A stretch of 64,000 bases of DNA from Antennarius striatus (lineage: Eukaryota > Chordata > Actinopteri > Lophiiformes > Antennariidae): contig NC_090792.1 of assembly GCF_040054535.1 (NCBI RefSeq), positions 9,588,491 to 9,652,490 on the forward strand. Direction: 5' to 3'. Positions within the stretch are counted from its first letter, which is position 1, and every line of letters begins with the position of its first letter. A model generated the notes under the pieces. That model was not told the origin of the DNA, searched no databases, and worked only from the letters and a program-made list of their open reading frames with translations. The translations under genes and the position numbers were made by a program. Shown here piece after piece: positions 35,347 through 52,083 of this stretch.

Positions 35347-38138
35347 CCTCGCTTTCCTTCAATCAGTCAGAGTTATTAGCTGATCTGTCCAAGTAAGAGA
35401 CAGCATATCTAAGTCCTCATCAGATGTCACATCTGAAAATAGATTCCTTACATATAAAATACAAAAAAAGGTTTGTCAATATCATCAGTTGTTTAAAAAT
35501 GTATTTTTAAAAAGAGGGGTCTGTCCATCATCCCTCTATGCATAACATATTGGTGGCACTGTCATGTCTGTACTCCCCTTGCTGTTAGATGAATAGACAA
35601 ATGCCACATATTTGTTCCACCACATGTATATTTTAATCTCCCAAATATTGATTTAGATCTCAATCCAACTTAGTGGTGGAACACCATGCCCCTTATTGTT
35701 TGAGAAACATCTGAATTGATTTTCATTGTACTTGGTGAGAGGATCAGAAATGAGTCCTAGAGCCAACTCTCATTGCCAGAAAAAACAGTGATGGCCATAT
35801 TAGCCACATTTGCAGGTACAGTAGTTGTAATTAAAACCACAGCAAACGTGACTTTGCTAATGTAGGAATCATATTGTCACCTTATCTAAATGCTTTGCTG
35901 AGCCAAAGGACAGCGACAGTCTGCTATGGTGTGACTGCAGGCACACAAAAACAAATGGGAGCCAGACGCTGGCAGGATTACATTCTTCCAAGGTGATAGC
36001 AGAAACAGGTGGTTGCAGTTTTTGAAATCTTTCACCGCAAGCAGCCCACGGAAGCTAGCAAAAACACAAGTTGAAGGGAAGACTTGAAGTTTGCTAGATC
36101 TAACAATAAATATGTTTGACCATACCAATGGTCCAAGGCATGAATCTGGGAATAGAGAAGGAAACCATCCCGTGGCTGGGAATTGGTTTTGTGTGGCCAC
36201 TGGCCACCAGAGGAGCTTGTTTAAACGTACCCAGACTGAAAGACTTAATGACCTTGCTGACAGGAGTCATTCGAGATGTCTGGAGAGGCTGGAGTACTGT
36301 GGCTGAGAGGGAGACAGTCTTACAACTGCAGAGAGAAAGGGAGCGATGTTGTGGTTGTAGTCTACTTATGTATGTCCAGAAAAAAATGAGGTGCACAAAA
36401 TTATTTTTTTTAAAAATCTGACTACAGTATGTGTTCTCCCACCAAACCTAAACCAACTGAATATAGGATATGCAGTTCCATCACAAGCTGCTGTGTTTTT
36501 CCTTCCACCTCAAATGTGTTCTGCTGTTCACTCCAATGTCACCTCAATTAAACATTACCATGTGGACAGAGAGCAGCTCAGACTTAAAAGCAGGTTTGCG
36601 TTTTTAAGAAAAGCAGTGAGTTTTGCTTGGATTCTAATTTTATGACATGCATTCACACAATTTTGCTGATTTGATTGATTCACTGAAACCAATGAGCTAT
36701 GTGCACGTCCTCAACATGTGCCCAACAGCAGTAGATGCACAAATACAGAAAATCAGGTCAAGACAGACAATGCTGATGCAAAGACTAACTTCTCTTCAAG
36801 TTATTGAAGAGCACAAAATAAAAAAGATAACCCTGCCACAATCAACAGCTGACACACTCTCCTATCGATATATGACATTTTCATACACTTCCTCAGCATC
36901 ACTTTTCCCTAGGTCTTCTTTGTTCCAGCAGAGGAACTGTTAAGTTTTTGGGTACATATTTAAGTTTGTCCGGTATGTTTTAATCCTGTTAACATGTTTA
37001 ATTCTTTTAACTTGGACCATTCCAAAGCAGAGAACAGCCAGATGTCAAAAGCCCTCTTGTGATCTGCAATCTGCCCTCTGTACGCAGAGAGATTGCGAAC
37101 ACAACACTTGAATATTGTCAATTGTTTCTTCTCTTGACTTATTATAAATATAATCAGCTACAGCGAGTGGACTTAAACAGATGAATAAAATAAACATAAC
37201 ATCTACTGTTAGCCAACATTAAAAAAAAAACCAAGGAATAATTTTGTTCCAGGATGTTGATATTTTAATAACTCTCGCTTTAAAGGTCTTGTATGAAATG
37301 GATAATGGATGAAATCCCTTCTTGCTGCAGTTTGTATAGTTAGGTTATAAACTATTTTGCAATCTTTCCCCCTGAACCTGTAATAATATTTTTCTCAAAG
37401 AAATTCCTTAATTCGAGAAGTTTAATAATATGGTCTCTGTCTTCACTTCTTGCCGCTCTTACTTTGAAAGAAGAAACGGGTTATTTAAGGTTGACACAAC
37501 ACAGACTGTGTGTGCATGATGTGTCACAGGTAAGGAGGATCAGTATGCAAAGACCAACTACTTCAGAGAAAGCTAAACTTAAACACAGCATTTATCTAGT
37601 GAAGCTTGTTTTCCTCAGGCTACGGGAAGAGATGGGAGAAAACCGCCAGTGGCTCATAGCTGACCATCTAAAGCTGTCCTCTCACATGCCCTTATTTTTT
37701 AACTTTAGCTGTGAATGTCTAGGCCTGGCATTGGCATGGAGTCAAGTATGAGTAGCATTAAGGTGAGATATTTCTCTAGTGTTTAGTTTAGTACTTCCTG
37801 TGTCCACATGATACGTCTCTTCTGTGGTATGTAAACTATCATAGACTGCACCAGTTTTTTCTCTTTTTTATTCTGCCAATTCTTTTTCTTGAGAGTTGAG
37901 TGTAAAATAATATTAAGTAAGCATTGAGTACAAATAACCAAAATAACCATAACCGAAATCTTTGTCTTCATTGTTCCAACCCTTCAACTTTGATTAAACC
38001 TATTCTTAGACTTTTTTTGTTATATTTTAATGGATAAAAAAGGTTTGCAAGATGCTGCTGCACAATTATAAAATTACCTTCATCAGTTCATGTGCATGTT
38101 TGTGTATATGTACATTTGTGACTTTTGTTTTAAAATTT
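35347..38138. other. Gene-free stretch
   Basis: Unique AT-rich sequence with only short frames (up to about 100 codons) that overlap on both strands and lack splice or family support. Confidence 0.45.
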
Positions 38139-38139
38139 G

Positions 38140-41480
<3,341 letters not shown>

Positions 41481-41700
41481 GGGGATGACGGAGACCAGCT
41501 GCTGACTCAGTGACTCATTTTTACCTCAGCAGGGAGAAGGAGAGAAGGAGAGTAGGAAATGGGAGCGAGGCAGCTCTCGCCCAGACGAAGTACAGACGCA
41601 GCCAGCCAAACTTTTTTTAAAGTCCTGTATCAGTTTGTGGCCCACACTTCTTTTCCTTTGGCACCACACCGGAATCTTTGCGTGCAGCTACTTAGTTTAT
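41481..41700. promoter_or_regulatory. Promoter- or enhancer-like block with tandem AP-1 sites
   Basis: A locally GC- and purine-richer island in AT-rich surroundings. Two TGACTCA motifs (41503-41509 and 41511-41517) lie one base apart, the first inside TGCTGACTCAG, a Maf-type half site. They are followed by a GGAGAAGGAGA purine run and CpG-bearing sequence. No open frame begins here. This is candidate regulatory DNA or an unannotated 5' exon; function is inference. Confidence 0.3.
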
Positions 41701-41875
41701 AAGCACAAGATTTGATTTACAAAGCAACTGTGTTTTGGTCTTTTCAGTTATTTATGTGGGATAAATGGCATTAACAATTGTTTTATGTTTAACAGATGCA
41801 AGTGGATGAATTGTTCTCACTGGCAGTGTTGTCAAACATCTAGGTCCCATTGCATTCAGTAGCGCTGGTAGATGT

Positions 41876-41878
41876 ATT

Positions 41879-41926
<48 letters not shown>

Positions 41927-41951
41927 CTTTATTAATCCCGGAGGAAATTGC
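41876..41951 (+). repeat. (GATA)n microsatellite with TTTATTAATCCC tail
   Basis: About 12 GATA units run straight into TACTTTATTAATCCCGGAGG and AAATTGC, the canonical fish retroposon tail. Confidence 0.9.
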
Positions 41952-44829
41952 ATATATCCACTATGTATTGTGTTCTTCAAGAGGGATAAAGTTGAAGTTT
42001 GAATTAAGTTTTAAAAAGTTAATTACCAAATCAGAAGAAAATAGTTAGACGTGGTATTTTAATCTACACAGACAGGAATAGATACAATGCAGGTGAGTAT
42101 AGTGTCAGTATACCGGTGTGTGACCTAACCAGGGTCATTGAAATGGCCCCCCTAAATGGAATGCAGCCATGACCAACAATAGTTGACCAATAATTCACAA
42201 CCTCTACACAAGTGCAGAAAGTACATCAAAGGGTTACTCAATCACAGAGACAGGAGTAGTTTTCCTTCACTGGTGTTGCGCCATCCCAGCTTCACGTTTC
42301 AGTTTTGTTCTTTTCTGGCAATCAATTTATGGTCAATCAAGTTATGATGAATTGAATGAAATCCACTGATGCAAAAGCTTGCCCAATAACCCAGCAACTT
42401 ACACACACAACTTTCATCGCCACATATTTGATCCATATCTCAGACCTGTTTTATTCTGGGAAAAGAGCACCTTCGGCTGTTTGTCCCACATGTTTTAAGT
42501 TTAGGTGGAACCTTCTGACGTTTTGGGGGAGTTGGAGAGACATGAAGGAAGGAAGACTGTGATCATAGACATGCAATTTTTGATAAAGCTCTTCCGTCTA
42601 CTCTGGCTTAATCATCATTAGACATCAATGAGATATGGCTGTAGCTCAGTAGCACATCTAAAGCTACTACAGGGTCCGTGACTCAACTGGAGCAGCAATC
42701 AATGTATTCAGTCTCATGACATCAGCCATGACCACAATGGAAAGAAACTCTTCAGATAAACAAATTACAGGCTTGTTGCTTTCAGACAAAAACTGTTTCT
42801 TTAGGAAACAATAACTAAATGCAAAATGGACAAACAGCAAACAGATACGGTACTAAATAAGAGACAGCTGAAAAGAGGCAATCATCATTTTTTCCAGTAC
42901 ATACCGTCTCTGGTTGGAAGCGAGTTTTCTGCAGATAATGGGAAATTCCACAATGACATAGAAGCTTTGCCCTTATAAGGAGACCGCGGTCTTCATACTG
43001 TGGCCTAGCGCGAGGGACGGCCACTGTGAAAATTTCAGAAACAGCAAACTACAATTACATAACGGGCTTGGCAGTGACTCTGTATGCTAAAGGCTTAAAC
43101 CTTGAGCCATGAAAGATTTGTCCAAGGAGTTGGTTGGAATGTCTGGTATGGCTGGTGGTACCGCCATCATACAGATTAGCCCTTTCTTAATCTAGCACAG
43201 AACAAATAAGCATTTATTGTTGTTAATTATGTACTAATATGGTTGTGTAACCAAAGCAGATATGAAGACAAACTTCAAACTGCAAAAATGAACCTGCCAG
43301 ACTGCGAGCTGTTGACGCAGACAATAATTCAGTGAAGATGTGACGTCTGCAGTCGAGAGTCAGTGGACTGTAATTTCGAAGAAGTCTTTTGGACCTCCAT
43401 TATCTGATGGTTCTTTTACCGAAATGGCCATGACTCAGTTTTTCAGAACTGGCCATCCGGCCGTGATTAACCATATTTATATTTTTGGCACCCCACTGCT
43501 TTGCACCTGAGTTCTAAACACTATCTGGAACAACATGTTTGTCCTAATAATGATGGAAAAACACTGAGGCTGATTCCAAAAATAAGAGGTGATGATACAG
43601 ATTGGTACTTTAGTTTGTTAGTTTTTCTGTTTTCTACCAGGGAAAAGAATGTGTGATTATTTTCACATATGTCATTTCCGTCCTTATCGTGCATCTGAAA
43701 CTATTTATCCATATAAGCACGGAGCCAAACAGAGTAACACAGATTCCTTGCAGCAGCGCTGGGCAGCTTTTGGGAGTATGGGCTGATAGGCATGAGTAAA
43801 CATTGTTGCTACGCAGTGAAAGAAACACTCAAAACAAAGCAGATCCTTTTCCATGCATTCAAGTCTTTATATGCATTCTATAGAGACTTACATCACATTG
43901 AAATTATTTACAACCTACACTGTGGCAACAGTGCATTAATAATGGAAACAAATTTGCTCCTCTATTATGCATATGGAAGGAAATTAGTGATTGCTACGAC
44001 AACCAGCGGGAAAGACAACAAATAGCAACAGACCAGAAAAAAGAAGAAAAAAAAACAACACAACAGAACAACAAGCCTGTCTTGACTGAAGTGGTCACTT
44101 ATTACTGGCAGACAGCTTAAAGTGATCCATCACTGGTAATTTGCAATCTGTTGTTAGTTGCGTTCCTTGGGATTCTCACTGAAATCTATGACCATGATGA
44201 AGCCAGTGGTGAAAGATTGTATGGAAAATAAGCATTCCCAGTCAGGATGTGGTGTTTCCCAACTGCATGTTACATCTTTTTATTGGACAAGTCAGTTTGT
44301 CGGAATTTGCCAAAGAATATGTATGTTTGATGAAGAGGAGAGGGTGTCCTGTCTTTAATCACTATTTTATTGATTTCTGGAACTGCCTTTATTCATGTCT
44401 AGTCACTTGAAGTAAAAACTGCTGTTGGGGGATTAACAAAAGTTCACAGTGTTCCCGGTTGTTAACTATCAATGGCACAAAAAGGACTTTGTAAAACTCA
44501 AATTTTGACTCTTTGATTTACAATTGGATAACACATGGTCCTCCATCACTTTATGTGTGAAACTATTAAAGTTGAACACCGTTTTATGTTGTTTTAGCTA
44601 TCAGAGATGAGGGTGTGTCCACAATCCATACTTTTAACCCATGACTATTCTTGTAAATAAAGGATTTTAATGTGATTTGACTTTTTTTTTTGTAACAGAG
44701 CAACAAGCAAACATATTTTGTGCAACTGTAATTTTGTAACTTGAATCAGTAATAAATTCATAGTTATTTAACATTAAGGAGTAGTTACATTTATCTTACA
44801 TTACATTGACTTACATTTAGTTGCATTTG
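41952..44829. other. Gene-free stretch
   Basis: No convincing exon or RNA gene. Sequence is AT-rich and unique-looking apart from an A-rich patch near 44036-44060. Confidence 0.45.
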
Positions 44830-44834
44830 TACAT

Positions 44835-44904
44835 TACATCTGGCCCCTTGAGGAAAGCTGTTATGCTGATGTCGCCCTCGGCGGGAATGAGTTTGAAACC
44901 CCTG
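44835..44904. mobile_element. hAT transposon terminus remnant
   Basis: ACATCTGGCCCCTTGAGGAA, then GCTGATGTCGCCCTCGGCGG, then AATGAGTTTGAAACCCCTG. This matches the common end of fish hAT elements (inverted: CAGGGGT-type terminus, CAAACTCATT, GGGCGACATCAGC). Only the terminal 70 bp is recognisable. Confidence 0.65.
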
Positions 44905-47900
44905 TTGTAGATTATTGGACTGGATCCAAAGTTAATGTACATTCTCACACCTAGTGTAAAGCTTTAACGGGGTCTGTGACACTGTGCATTCAGTCTACAG
45001 AAGAAACTGCTGACCTAGATGCTTTTAATTTTAGATATAAAGGCAGCAAAGTGTTGCATCAAGGCAGAGCGTCAAATTTCATGTTGAATAAAGAAACCTT
45101 ATTTTCCTCTCCAGCTGTGGCTGGTCTGGTTGGCTGGAGTGTTTCTTTTTGAGAAAAGTTCTGGCCACAACGTGAGCAGCTTCTGCAGCAGAGGTTTGAA
45201 CCTCGGGCCGTGATAAATGAGCGAGAATTGCTGTAATTTACTGCGGCTCTCTGGTGGGTCCTAACTGGTGGTGATATTTCTGCCCAGACAATTTGTCTGG
45301 TAGCTGATGTTGTCACAAGCTGTACTTAACACAGGTCATTTGGGAATGATTGAGTGGGAAAAAATTAAAATTGGATCCAAACAAATGAGAGTCAGTGATA
45401 AATTTGTCAGGTCTAAACATCCGACAGGTTGGGGTGTGTGACTTGTTGGAGAACCAGCCTGTATACGTTGGAAAGTCAGACAGTTGACTCAAAGAGCAGT
45501 GATGTATGTATACATGATGAATACAGTGTTAAAGCTGTCTTGTTTAAATTATATAAATCTGGATTAAAACAAGGCAACTGTGTTTTGGTCTTCTCTCCAT
45601 CCATAGCTGTGGTTAGCCACAACATTCCTGTCACAGATACCATTTTAGTCATACCTGCTCACAAGCCGCAGGAGCAGACAGACACCCAAATAATCATTCC
45701 ATTTGTCCAGATGACTATACCATTCAACCACCCAAGAAATGGTCTAAAGTTCAAAACTGCTTATATTTGAACGGAGGAAAGATACATTTAATCCCAATGA
45801 ATAATGCAAAAAATGATTAACTATTAGTAAAAGTTTTAGTACTTATGAATCACAGCAAAAGGCCTTCCTTTCTACCTACTGTAGAAATGATGGAGTAATA
45901 GGAATGAGAATTTGACGATTATAACTCCTAAAAAGGAGTATTGGGGAAAAGTAAAGATGATGACTTTAAAGATGATGTGGTCTGTAATTCCTAGTATGTG
46001 GTTCTAACAAAGTTAATCATAAAAAGAAAGACACAAATAAAATATTCCTTTTTTTTTAACACACTTTAATAAAAGACAACAGAAGCAAAAATATGACATC
46101 AAGAAAATGAATAAGAGTGATAGAAAATTACACAAATGATCAGTAAAATGCAGCGCCTTGCTAACATCCTTGCAGACATCAATAATCCAGTAGTGAACTG
46201 AGATTCGGCAAAAAATACTCATTTGTTAGAATACATTATAATCAAGGGGAACTCAATTTGTTGGTAGCCTTTTTTAAGGTTCAAAGATGAATGTTTTTTG
46301 GTAGAGATGAGTCATTAGAAAGACATTATGACAAACTGGGGTCAAATCACCTTCACTTAACAATAGCTACAAAAAACCTCCCATGGAGTCCAGACACCTG
46401 TTGTGGTGGTGGCTGATGATTCTGCTGAGACTGATCAGGCTGATGAAGACTGGTGTTGAAATCGACCAGGTGTGTAATATTGGCAGATTAAAATGATTGC
46501 TCTTTAATGCAGGAAGTGAATATTTTTCTAGGTCTTTGAAAAATCCTTGTTATCAATTAAGGTCTTGGAATTACATTGAAGTACTCTTGCTATATTTCAG
46601 TTTAGGAAGTTGTAAATTGACTGTGGTCCACTGGCGTTGTCTTGGATAGGCTCCTGCGGATGAAGTGGTAGAAGATGAATGAATGAATGAATGAATGAAA
46701 AAAAAGTTGTAAAATGACTGATTAAAAGAAATGTCATCCTTTCTGTTCTTAGACTTGCTTCCATGTAGATTTGTTATTTATGACAATTATTGTCACATTT
46801 GCAATGATGAAAGCTTGGTTTTCATTTTTCCCTGAGGCTTAGCATTCACCTTCACAACAAGGTTAGATATCTTTTCACAGAATAATATTATTTTCTGAAT
46901 ACTATACAAATGAGGTAATATTTTTGAATTTTTGAACAATCTGGAAAATCTATTTACGCAGAACCATCAATGTCTATGATCAGTAAAATAATTCAGTGTC
47001 TGGTTCTTGAGCAGAATCTCATCTGCTACTGACAGACTGTTATTTTAAAAGATATAACAGACTTTGTTTTGGCTTTAAAAGGCTGATATATCATGTGTAA
47101 TATTGAGTAACAAAAGCTTCTGAGACATTTTTTTTCTCAAATATGTCACCCTTTTATTTTATGCACAAAAATATTATCAAGGGCAAATCACAATTTGCCT
47201 CAAATTCTGAAATGAAGAAGAGTGTTTTCATTTATGTATTTCAATCACATCAAATGTCACATTAGGATGAACTCCAGAGACAGTTATTATTCCAACAGTG
47301 TGAAGGTGACCAATGCATTTATTTTCTTCCTTTGCTGAGTGATTAATGTGGATACAGTCGTTTTCACAGACAGACACTTACGGTCATGCTCCAAGGCAAT
47401 GTAAGGATCTTATAATGATCCCCTTTCCAAAAACCAGCTCTCATGTTATATGGGTCTGGTTTTCATCATTTTGATCTTTACTGCAGGTCAATAAACATCT
47501 TGCAAAACAATGAAACAATTAAGTGCAATTGCACTTTCACATATAGAACAAAGAGACACAGTACGTATTTATATTATGAAAATACTTTTTAACATGTGTT
47601 TGACTAATGTAAGATATTACGCTATGTGATATTTGAAGTATAAATTTTCTTTTGACACATCTATTGTTAGCATAGAGTTGTGTGAGGGCTTGAAACTGGA
47701 GATAACATTTAAACTACATTTGTGTATTACTTACAAGATAATTTTATATCTTGTTTAACGTAGACAAAAACCAAATGTGTAAAAAATGAACAATTACTTG
47801 CCAGATTATTTCTTGGCCTGGTCCAGTAGCAGTCTGGATTTTCCACTAGTGGTTAAGCTGTATGGAAAATTTTATTCAGCTTTTAGACAGGATCGTGCCG

Positions 47901-48044
47901 AGGCTGTGCTCACAGTAACACATTAAAACAGTTGTTGGTGATGAATCTTTCAGTCTCGCACTATCAGACATACAGTATCGCCCATTTATGGATGACTATT
48001 GAAAGAGAGGAATCAGTCATTGGTGCTGACAGTGTGCAGTCCTG
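44905..48044. other. Gene-free stretch
   Basis: No supported exon. The longest frames (113 codons at 45429-45770, 85 codons at 45059-45316 on the minus strand) show no family resemblance. Confidence 0.45.
46640..46700 (+). repeat. SINE/TE tail with (GAAT)n
   Basis: GGATAGGCTCCTGCGGATGA followed by AGTGGTAGAAGATGAATG and four to five GAAT units. This is the 3' tail of the SINE-type element whose 5' portion is seen at 61372. Confidence 0.6.
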
Positions 48045-48379
48045 GTTACATCCCGCAAAGCGGTGATGTATTGTAATTGTCAGTGTTTGTGTGTTCGTCC
48101 GTCTGTCCACCAAACATTTTCACAACTGTTGCAGATAGAAATAAGAAACAAAGAGCACATTACAAAGGGGATGGGGAATGAAAATGAAATGATGACCTTG
48201 ACCTTGAGAAAAGTAGGTCAAGGTCAAATTTCAACTTTTGCACATTTTTTGGCACATATCGCAGGAACCGGATAAGATAGAAAGACGAAACAAAAGGCGT
48301 TATATTCAGGGAGGCAAGGGTCTGAAAATTAGATTAAATTTTCACTTTTATACCTTTTTATTTTCCTTTTGTTTGACTA

Positions 48380-48390
48380 ACACACACGCA

Positions 48391-48468
<78 letters not shown>
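48380..48468 (+). repeat. (ACGC)n / (CA)n microsatellite
   Basis: Five ACGC units followed by about 29 CA units, inside repeat copy 2. Confidence 0.92.
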
Positions 48469-48471
<3 letters not shown>

Positions 48472-48504
48472 CAGATATATGCTTGTACCAAGTGGAGTGT
48501 AAAG

Positions 48505-48532
48505 ATAATTTCCCCACTGAGGGATAAATAAA
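48505..48532 (-). repeat. TTTATT-type repeat tail next to (CA)n
   Basis: TTTCCCCACTGAGGGATAAA followed by TAAAG is the reverse-orientation retroposon tail, 37 bp from the (CA)n tract. Confidence 0.55.
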
Positions 48533-48984
48533 GTGCATTTAATCTTTAATCTTTAATTTTAGGTACACATCTCTGAAACCTGATGAGATGTAATCACAAA
48601 GCCAAAAGCAACATGTTCAGGAAGCCAGAGGCACAAACATGTGATGATGTCGGGGGATTTTGCAGTCTCTGACTGCCTTGTTCAGCCTGTATCAGTTAAC
48701 ATCCACATCAATGTGTGCACTAACATTTTTATTTCATCATCAGATGAATATTGTCAATATATACTGAGGTTACAGACCCTTGTACTATCATTTTTTACAT
48801 TTATTTCCCCAGAACTGGGATAGTGTAATTGTTTTCAACAAGTTCGAGTCAGAGACAAATTGACAGATTCCAAATTTGCACAATAATTCACAGCTTGGTT
48901 CTGAACAAAAGGAAAAGAGAACATCCCTTCACGGCTTCTACCCTAACTCATCAAAACTCAAGTAGTTCCAAGCTCATCAAAATT

Positions 48985-49031
48985 AGAATCAGAATCAAAA
49001 TACTTTATTGATCCCCGAGGAGGAAATTGCT
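48985..49031 (+). repeat. TTTATTGATCCC-type repeat tail
   Basis: AGAATCAGAATC then TACTTTATTGATCCCCGAGG and AGGAAATTGC, the fifth copy of this tail in the window. This one has no long microsatellite next to it. Confidence 0.6.
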
Positions 49032-51959
49032 CTTTGCTTATCCTTAAAAACCAGCGGACTGAACATCTGCTGTCAGGGTTCTACAGACCTGCCTGGGGAT
49101 TATGCTCATTATTTTTATTATAACCCTTAGGGAAATTCTCTGGTTATGTTTTTTTTTTAGTTTAAACAAACAAATATTATACAAATATAAAGTTCCGCTG
49201 TTTTTGGAAGGCCACAGAAACAAATGCGGTATCCACCAACTTCTGTGTCTCAGAGAACATAAATATGCACATTTTCTCAATGTTAACTTATCTGTTAAAG
49301 GCCAGTTGACTGTCAGATGCATGTTTAAATGTCACACAGGAGTTAAACTTAAGAACAAGCATTAATTGCTAAAGCGTCAGCACAAATACAACCCCAGGCT
49401 TGCTCTCCTATTATCAACCACCCATCATCAGTTGCTATTTTTACCAGTTCCTTTAAACATCCAGGTACATGTTAATTCTTATGTAACACGTTCCAGACAT
49501 CTAATTAGATCCTTTTCACAAGCTACTTTGTCTGAGTCTTCTGCCAAGGAAAATCTCCTTATTAAGACACATAATTGAGCTTCTGTGGTTATCTCATAGT
49601 TGCATCCCCTGGTGTGTCTGTTTACCGTGACGTCTCTTACTAGATTGTAAATAATTTGACCGAGTGGAACATTTCATCAAATTTTTGAATTGTTAAAGGC
49701 TCCCATCTCTTCCTCTAGTGCTAATATAGTGAATGCGGTCATCCTCTGGTAGGACTGCCAAACCGCAGGTCTGTTAATGTAACCATACTGGTTCCACTCA
49801 TAAAGAGCAGCCCAACACCTTCATTGTACGTATATCCTCTATGCTCTTGTCAGCTCTCATCTCATCTTGTGTGAAATGGCTATGTCTGTATGCTGGATTT
49901 CACAATATTCCATATTTTGTGATGTCACCAGAGGATTCAGAAAGATTTTTAGTGTCAAGAACTGGGAGTTTCATCCCCAGTGGTATTATTGTGTTGTTTC
50001 AGTTTGTGGCAGAAGAGGTACTGATGCTCAGATCCAATATTCCTCTTCCTCAGTGCAACATACATTCAGTCTGTTGCACTATTGTCTGCCATGACTAAAA
50101 TTTTGGTTTTAGCCATGGCAGGTAGAAAGTAGACAACTTTTAAATTTCATTACCCTTCATGAATAAATATCAGTTAAAGTCCTGCATTAAAGCTTCTACC
50201 TCATTGAAAGTAGAAAAAGAATTAGAAATAAAATACATATATAATAAAGTTAAAGGTGCATTTTGTCTGCTTGAAAATAAAAATATTACATGACTTCCTC
50301 ACAACAGCTACTATTGCTGTCGTCTGAAAAACTGCAGTTCGGATTCCAACTTAAACCCTTCAACCAGTTTGGAATCTTTGTGCTTTTGGAAATGGAAATG
50401 ACTCCAGATTTGTTTCGGAGTTTACACTTTAAAACAAGTACTTATTTCCTATCGTTGAGCGTGACACAACACCTGTTTTGACATTATCTTCAAAAATATG
50501 ACTGTGGGAGTTTCAATTAAAGTGAAGTATTTTGTATTGCCAGCAGAGCAGCCCCTGTAAGAAGGCAGTCATGTGACCGAGGAAAGCATCTTGACAGGCA
50601 TTGAGAGTGAGTCATAGACGGATGTGGAGGAGAGGATCCAAAACATCGTTCAGAATCAAATATTAAATAAAATGGAAATAATGTAAGTTATGTATTCTTT
50701 TTGTGAATCCTGGTACCGATTGACCCATGGACCAGAGGTTGGGGACCACTTGTCGAGAAAATTAATGAATTTAAATTGTTGGTTGAACCATTCCTTTATT
50801 CACAATCTGCAAGCTAACTAACAAATTTCCAAACACAAAAAGTGGAGTGCAAACTGTAGTATAGCATCTCAGAGTTGTCCTTAGATACCTGAATTGACTG
50901 TAAAAGTAAAAACAAAAAAGAAAGTTCATTTAATTACATTCCAGTAGTGCTATTGTGTTTAATTCACGTAGTCATTTCATTTAATCCTCACAGTGCAGCT
51001 TCATTGCTTTCATTATTTGTATTATCTGGTTTTTACGCTACCTTCAATGAAACTGCCTCTGACTAAGGAGCCATTACTCTATGGCCTGAACCTGTACACG
51101 GTTTTAAATGTTTACCGGTTCAAGGCAACCTTTAGTCCTTGTATGGTGTCTTAGATTATTAAGAAGCTACAGAAGCCACAAAATGGAAAAGCAGTCGGTT
51201 TGAATGAGGCTGAAAGGTGAGTTCAAACAAGCTCACAGTCACAGTGAAGTAATGTGGACCTCAGACATGACGTGCTGGAGACAATACAGCTACTGAGTAG
51301 GCTTCAAATGTTTATTAATGAGCTCTTCAGACTCACCACAGTTATGTTGCTGGATGCTCCTAAAGACATGATCTAACTCTACAACCTTGTCAAGCCCGTC
51401 AGATTGCAGCTTTACTCTTCACCGTGCAGCCTGCAGATCACTTTGTAATGTCATTTAAGATGGTGTTGTCACAGATGTTAATCGTCATAATGGCTCAGGA
51501 GCATTTGAGAGTTAGGCGGCGGTCACATTCGGAGTTTTTCTCGCATTCTGAGGAAGTTGTGTTGGAAATATTAACATGACGTCGAGGCCAAACACAAGTC
51601 AAAGTCGTTAAAGGTCCGATACCCAGCATTTGCGGTGGACAACAGATATCTCCTACTCTGAATCTCCAGAGCATGATCAACACAAAGGCAGCGTGGCTTT
51701 TGGAGCACTAAGTGTTTCAGCAGAGGGAAACTGGTTGTCTAACGTCTACAGAGAGGTTTGAGCAGAGGTATGCTCACAAGTTTTTCCATGATTACATTTT
51801 CAAATCACAATAAATCTCACTCTGTGCCGAGCTACTGAGCCCAAGGTAAGATGTTATGATGGCCTGCCAGATGCAAATGCCATCTAAAGAGCCTGGTGAG
51901 ATGCTTAAAATATAGTGTGTGCTGACTGCTCACACCACTAGAGGCCCCCCTCTGGGTTG
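49032..51959. other. Gene-free stretch
   Basis: No convincing exon. The only recognisable element is a short hAT terminus near 50700-50752. Confidence 0.45.
50700..50752. mobile_element. hAT-Charlie-like terminus remnant
   Basis: GACCAGAGGTTGGGGACCAC is the reverse complement of the GTGGTCCCCAACC terminus typical of Charlie-group hAT elements. The rest of the element is gone or unrecognisable. Confidence 0.55.
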
Positions 51960-51967
51960 TCTGCAGA

Positions 51968-52015
51968 TGTATGTACGTACGTACGTATGTATGTATGTAT
52001 GTATGTATGTATGTA

Positions 52016-52073
<58 letters not shown>

Positions 52074-52083
52074 TGTGTGTATA
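51968..52083 (+). repeat. (GTAC)n(GTAT)n(GT)n compound microsatellite
   Basis: Three GTAC/GTAC-like units, about ten GTAT units, then about 25 GT units with one GCGC interruption. The Tyr-Val-Cys frames here are artefacts. Confidence 0.93.

Larger units (their letters stand above)
48045..48683 (+). repeat. Dispersed repeat, copy 2, expanded by a microsatellite
   Basis: The same ordered blocks as the 7883-8257 copy (CGCAAAGCGGTGATGTATTG, AGTAGGTCAAGGTCAAAT, GGAACCGGATAAGATAGAAA, GCAGTCTCTGACTGCCTTG). About 260 extra bases include (ACGC)n/(CA)n and a TTTATT-type tail. The two copies are about 40 kb apart in the same orientation. Confidence 0.75.

Noticed and set aside
45429..45770. 113-codon + frame
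   Set aside because: No recognisable motif, no splice sites at its ends, unique AT-rich surroundings; chance frame more likely.
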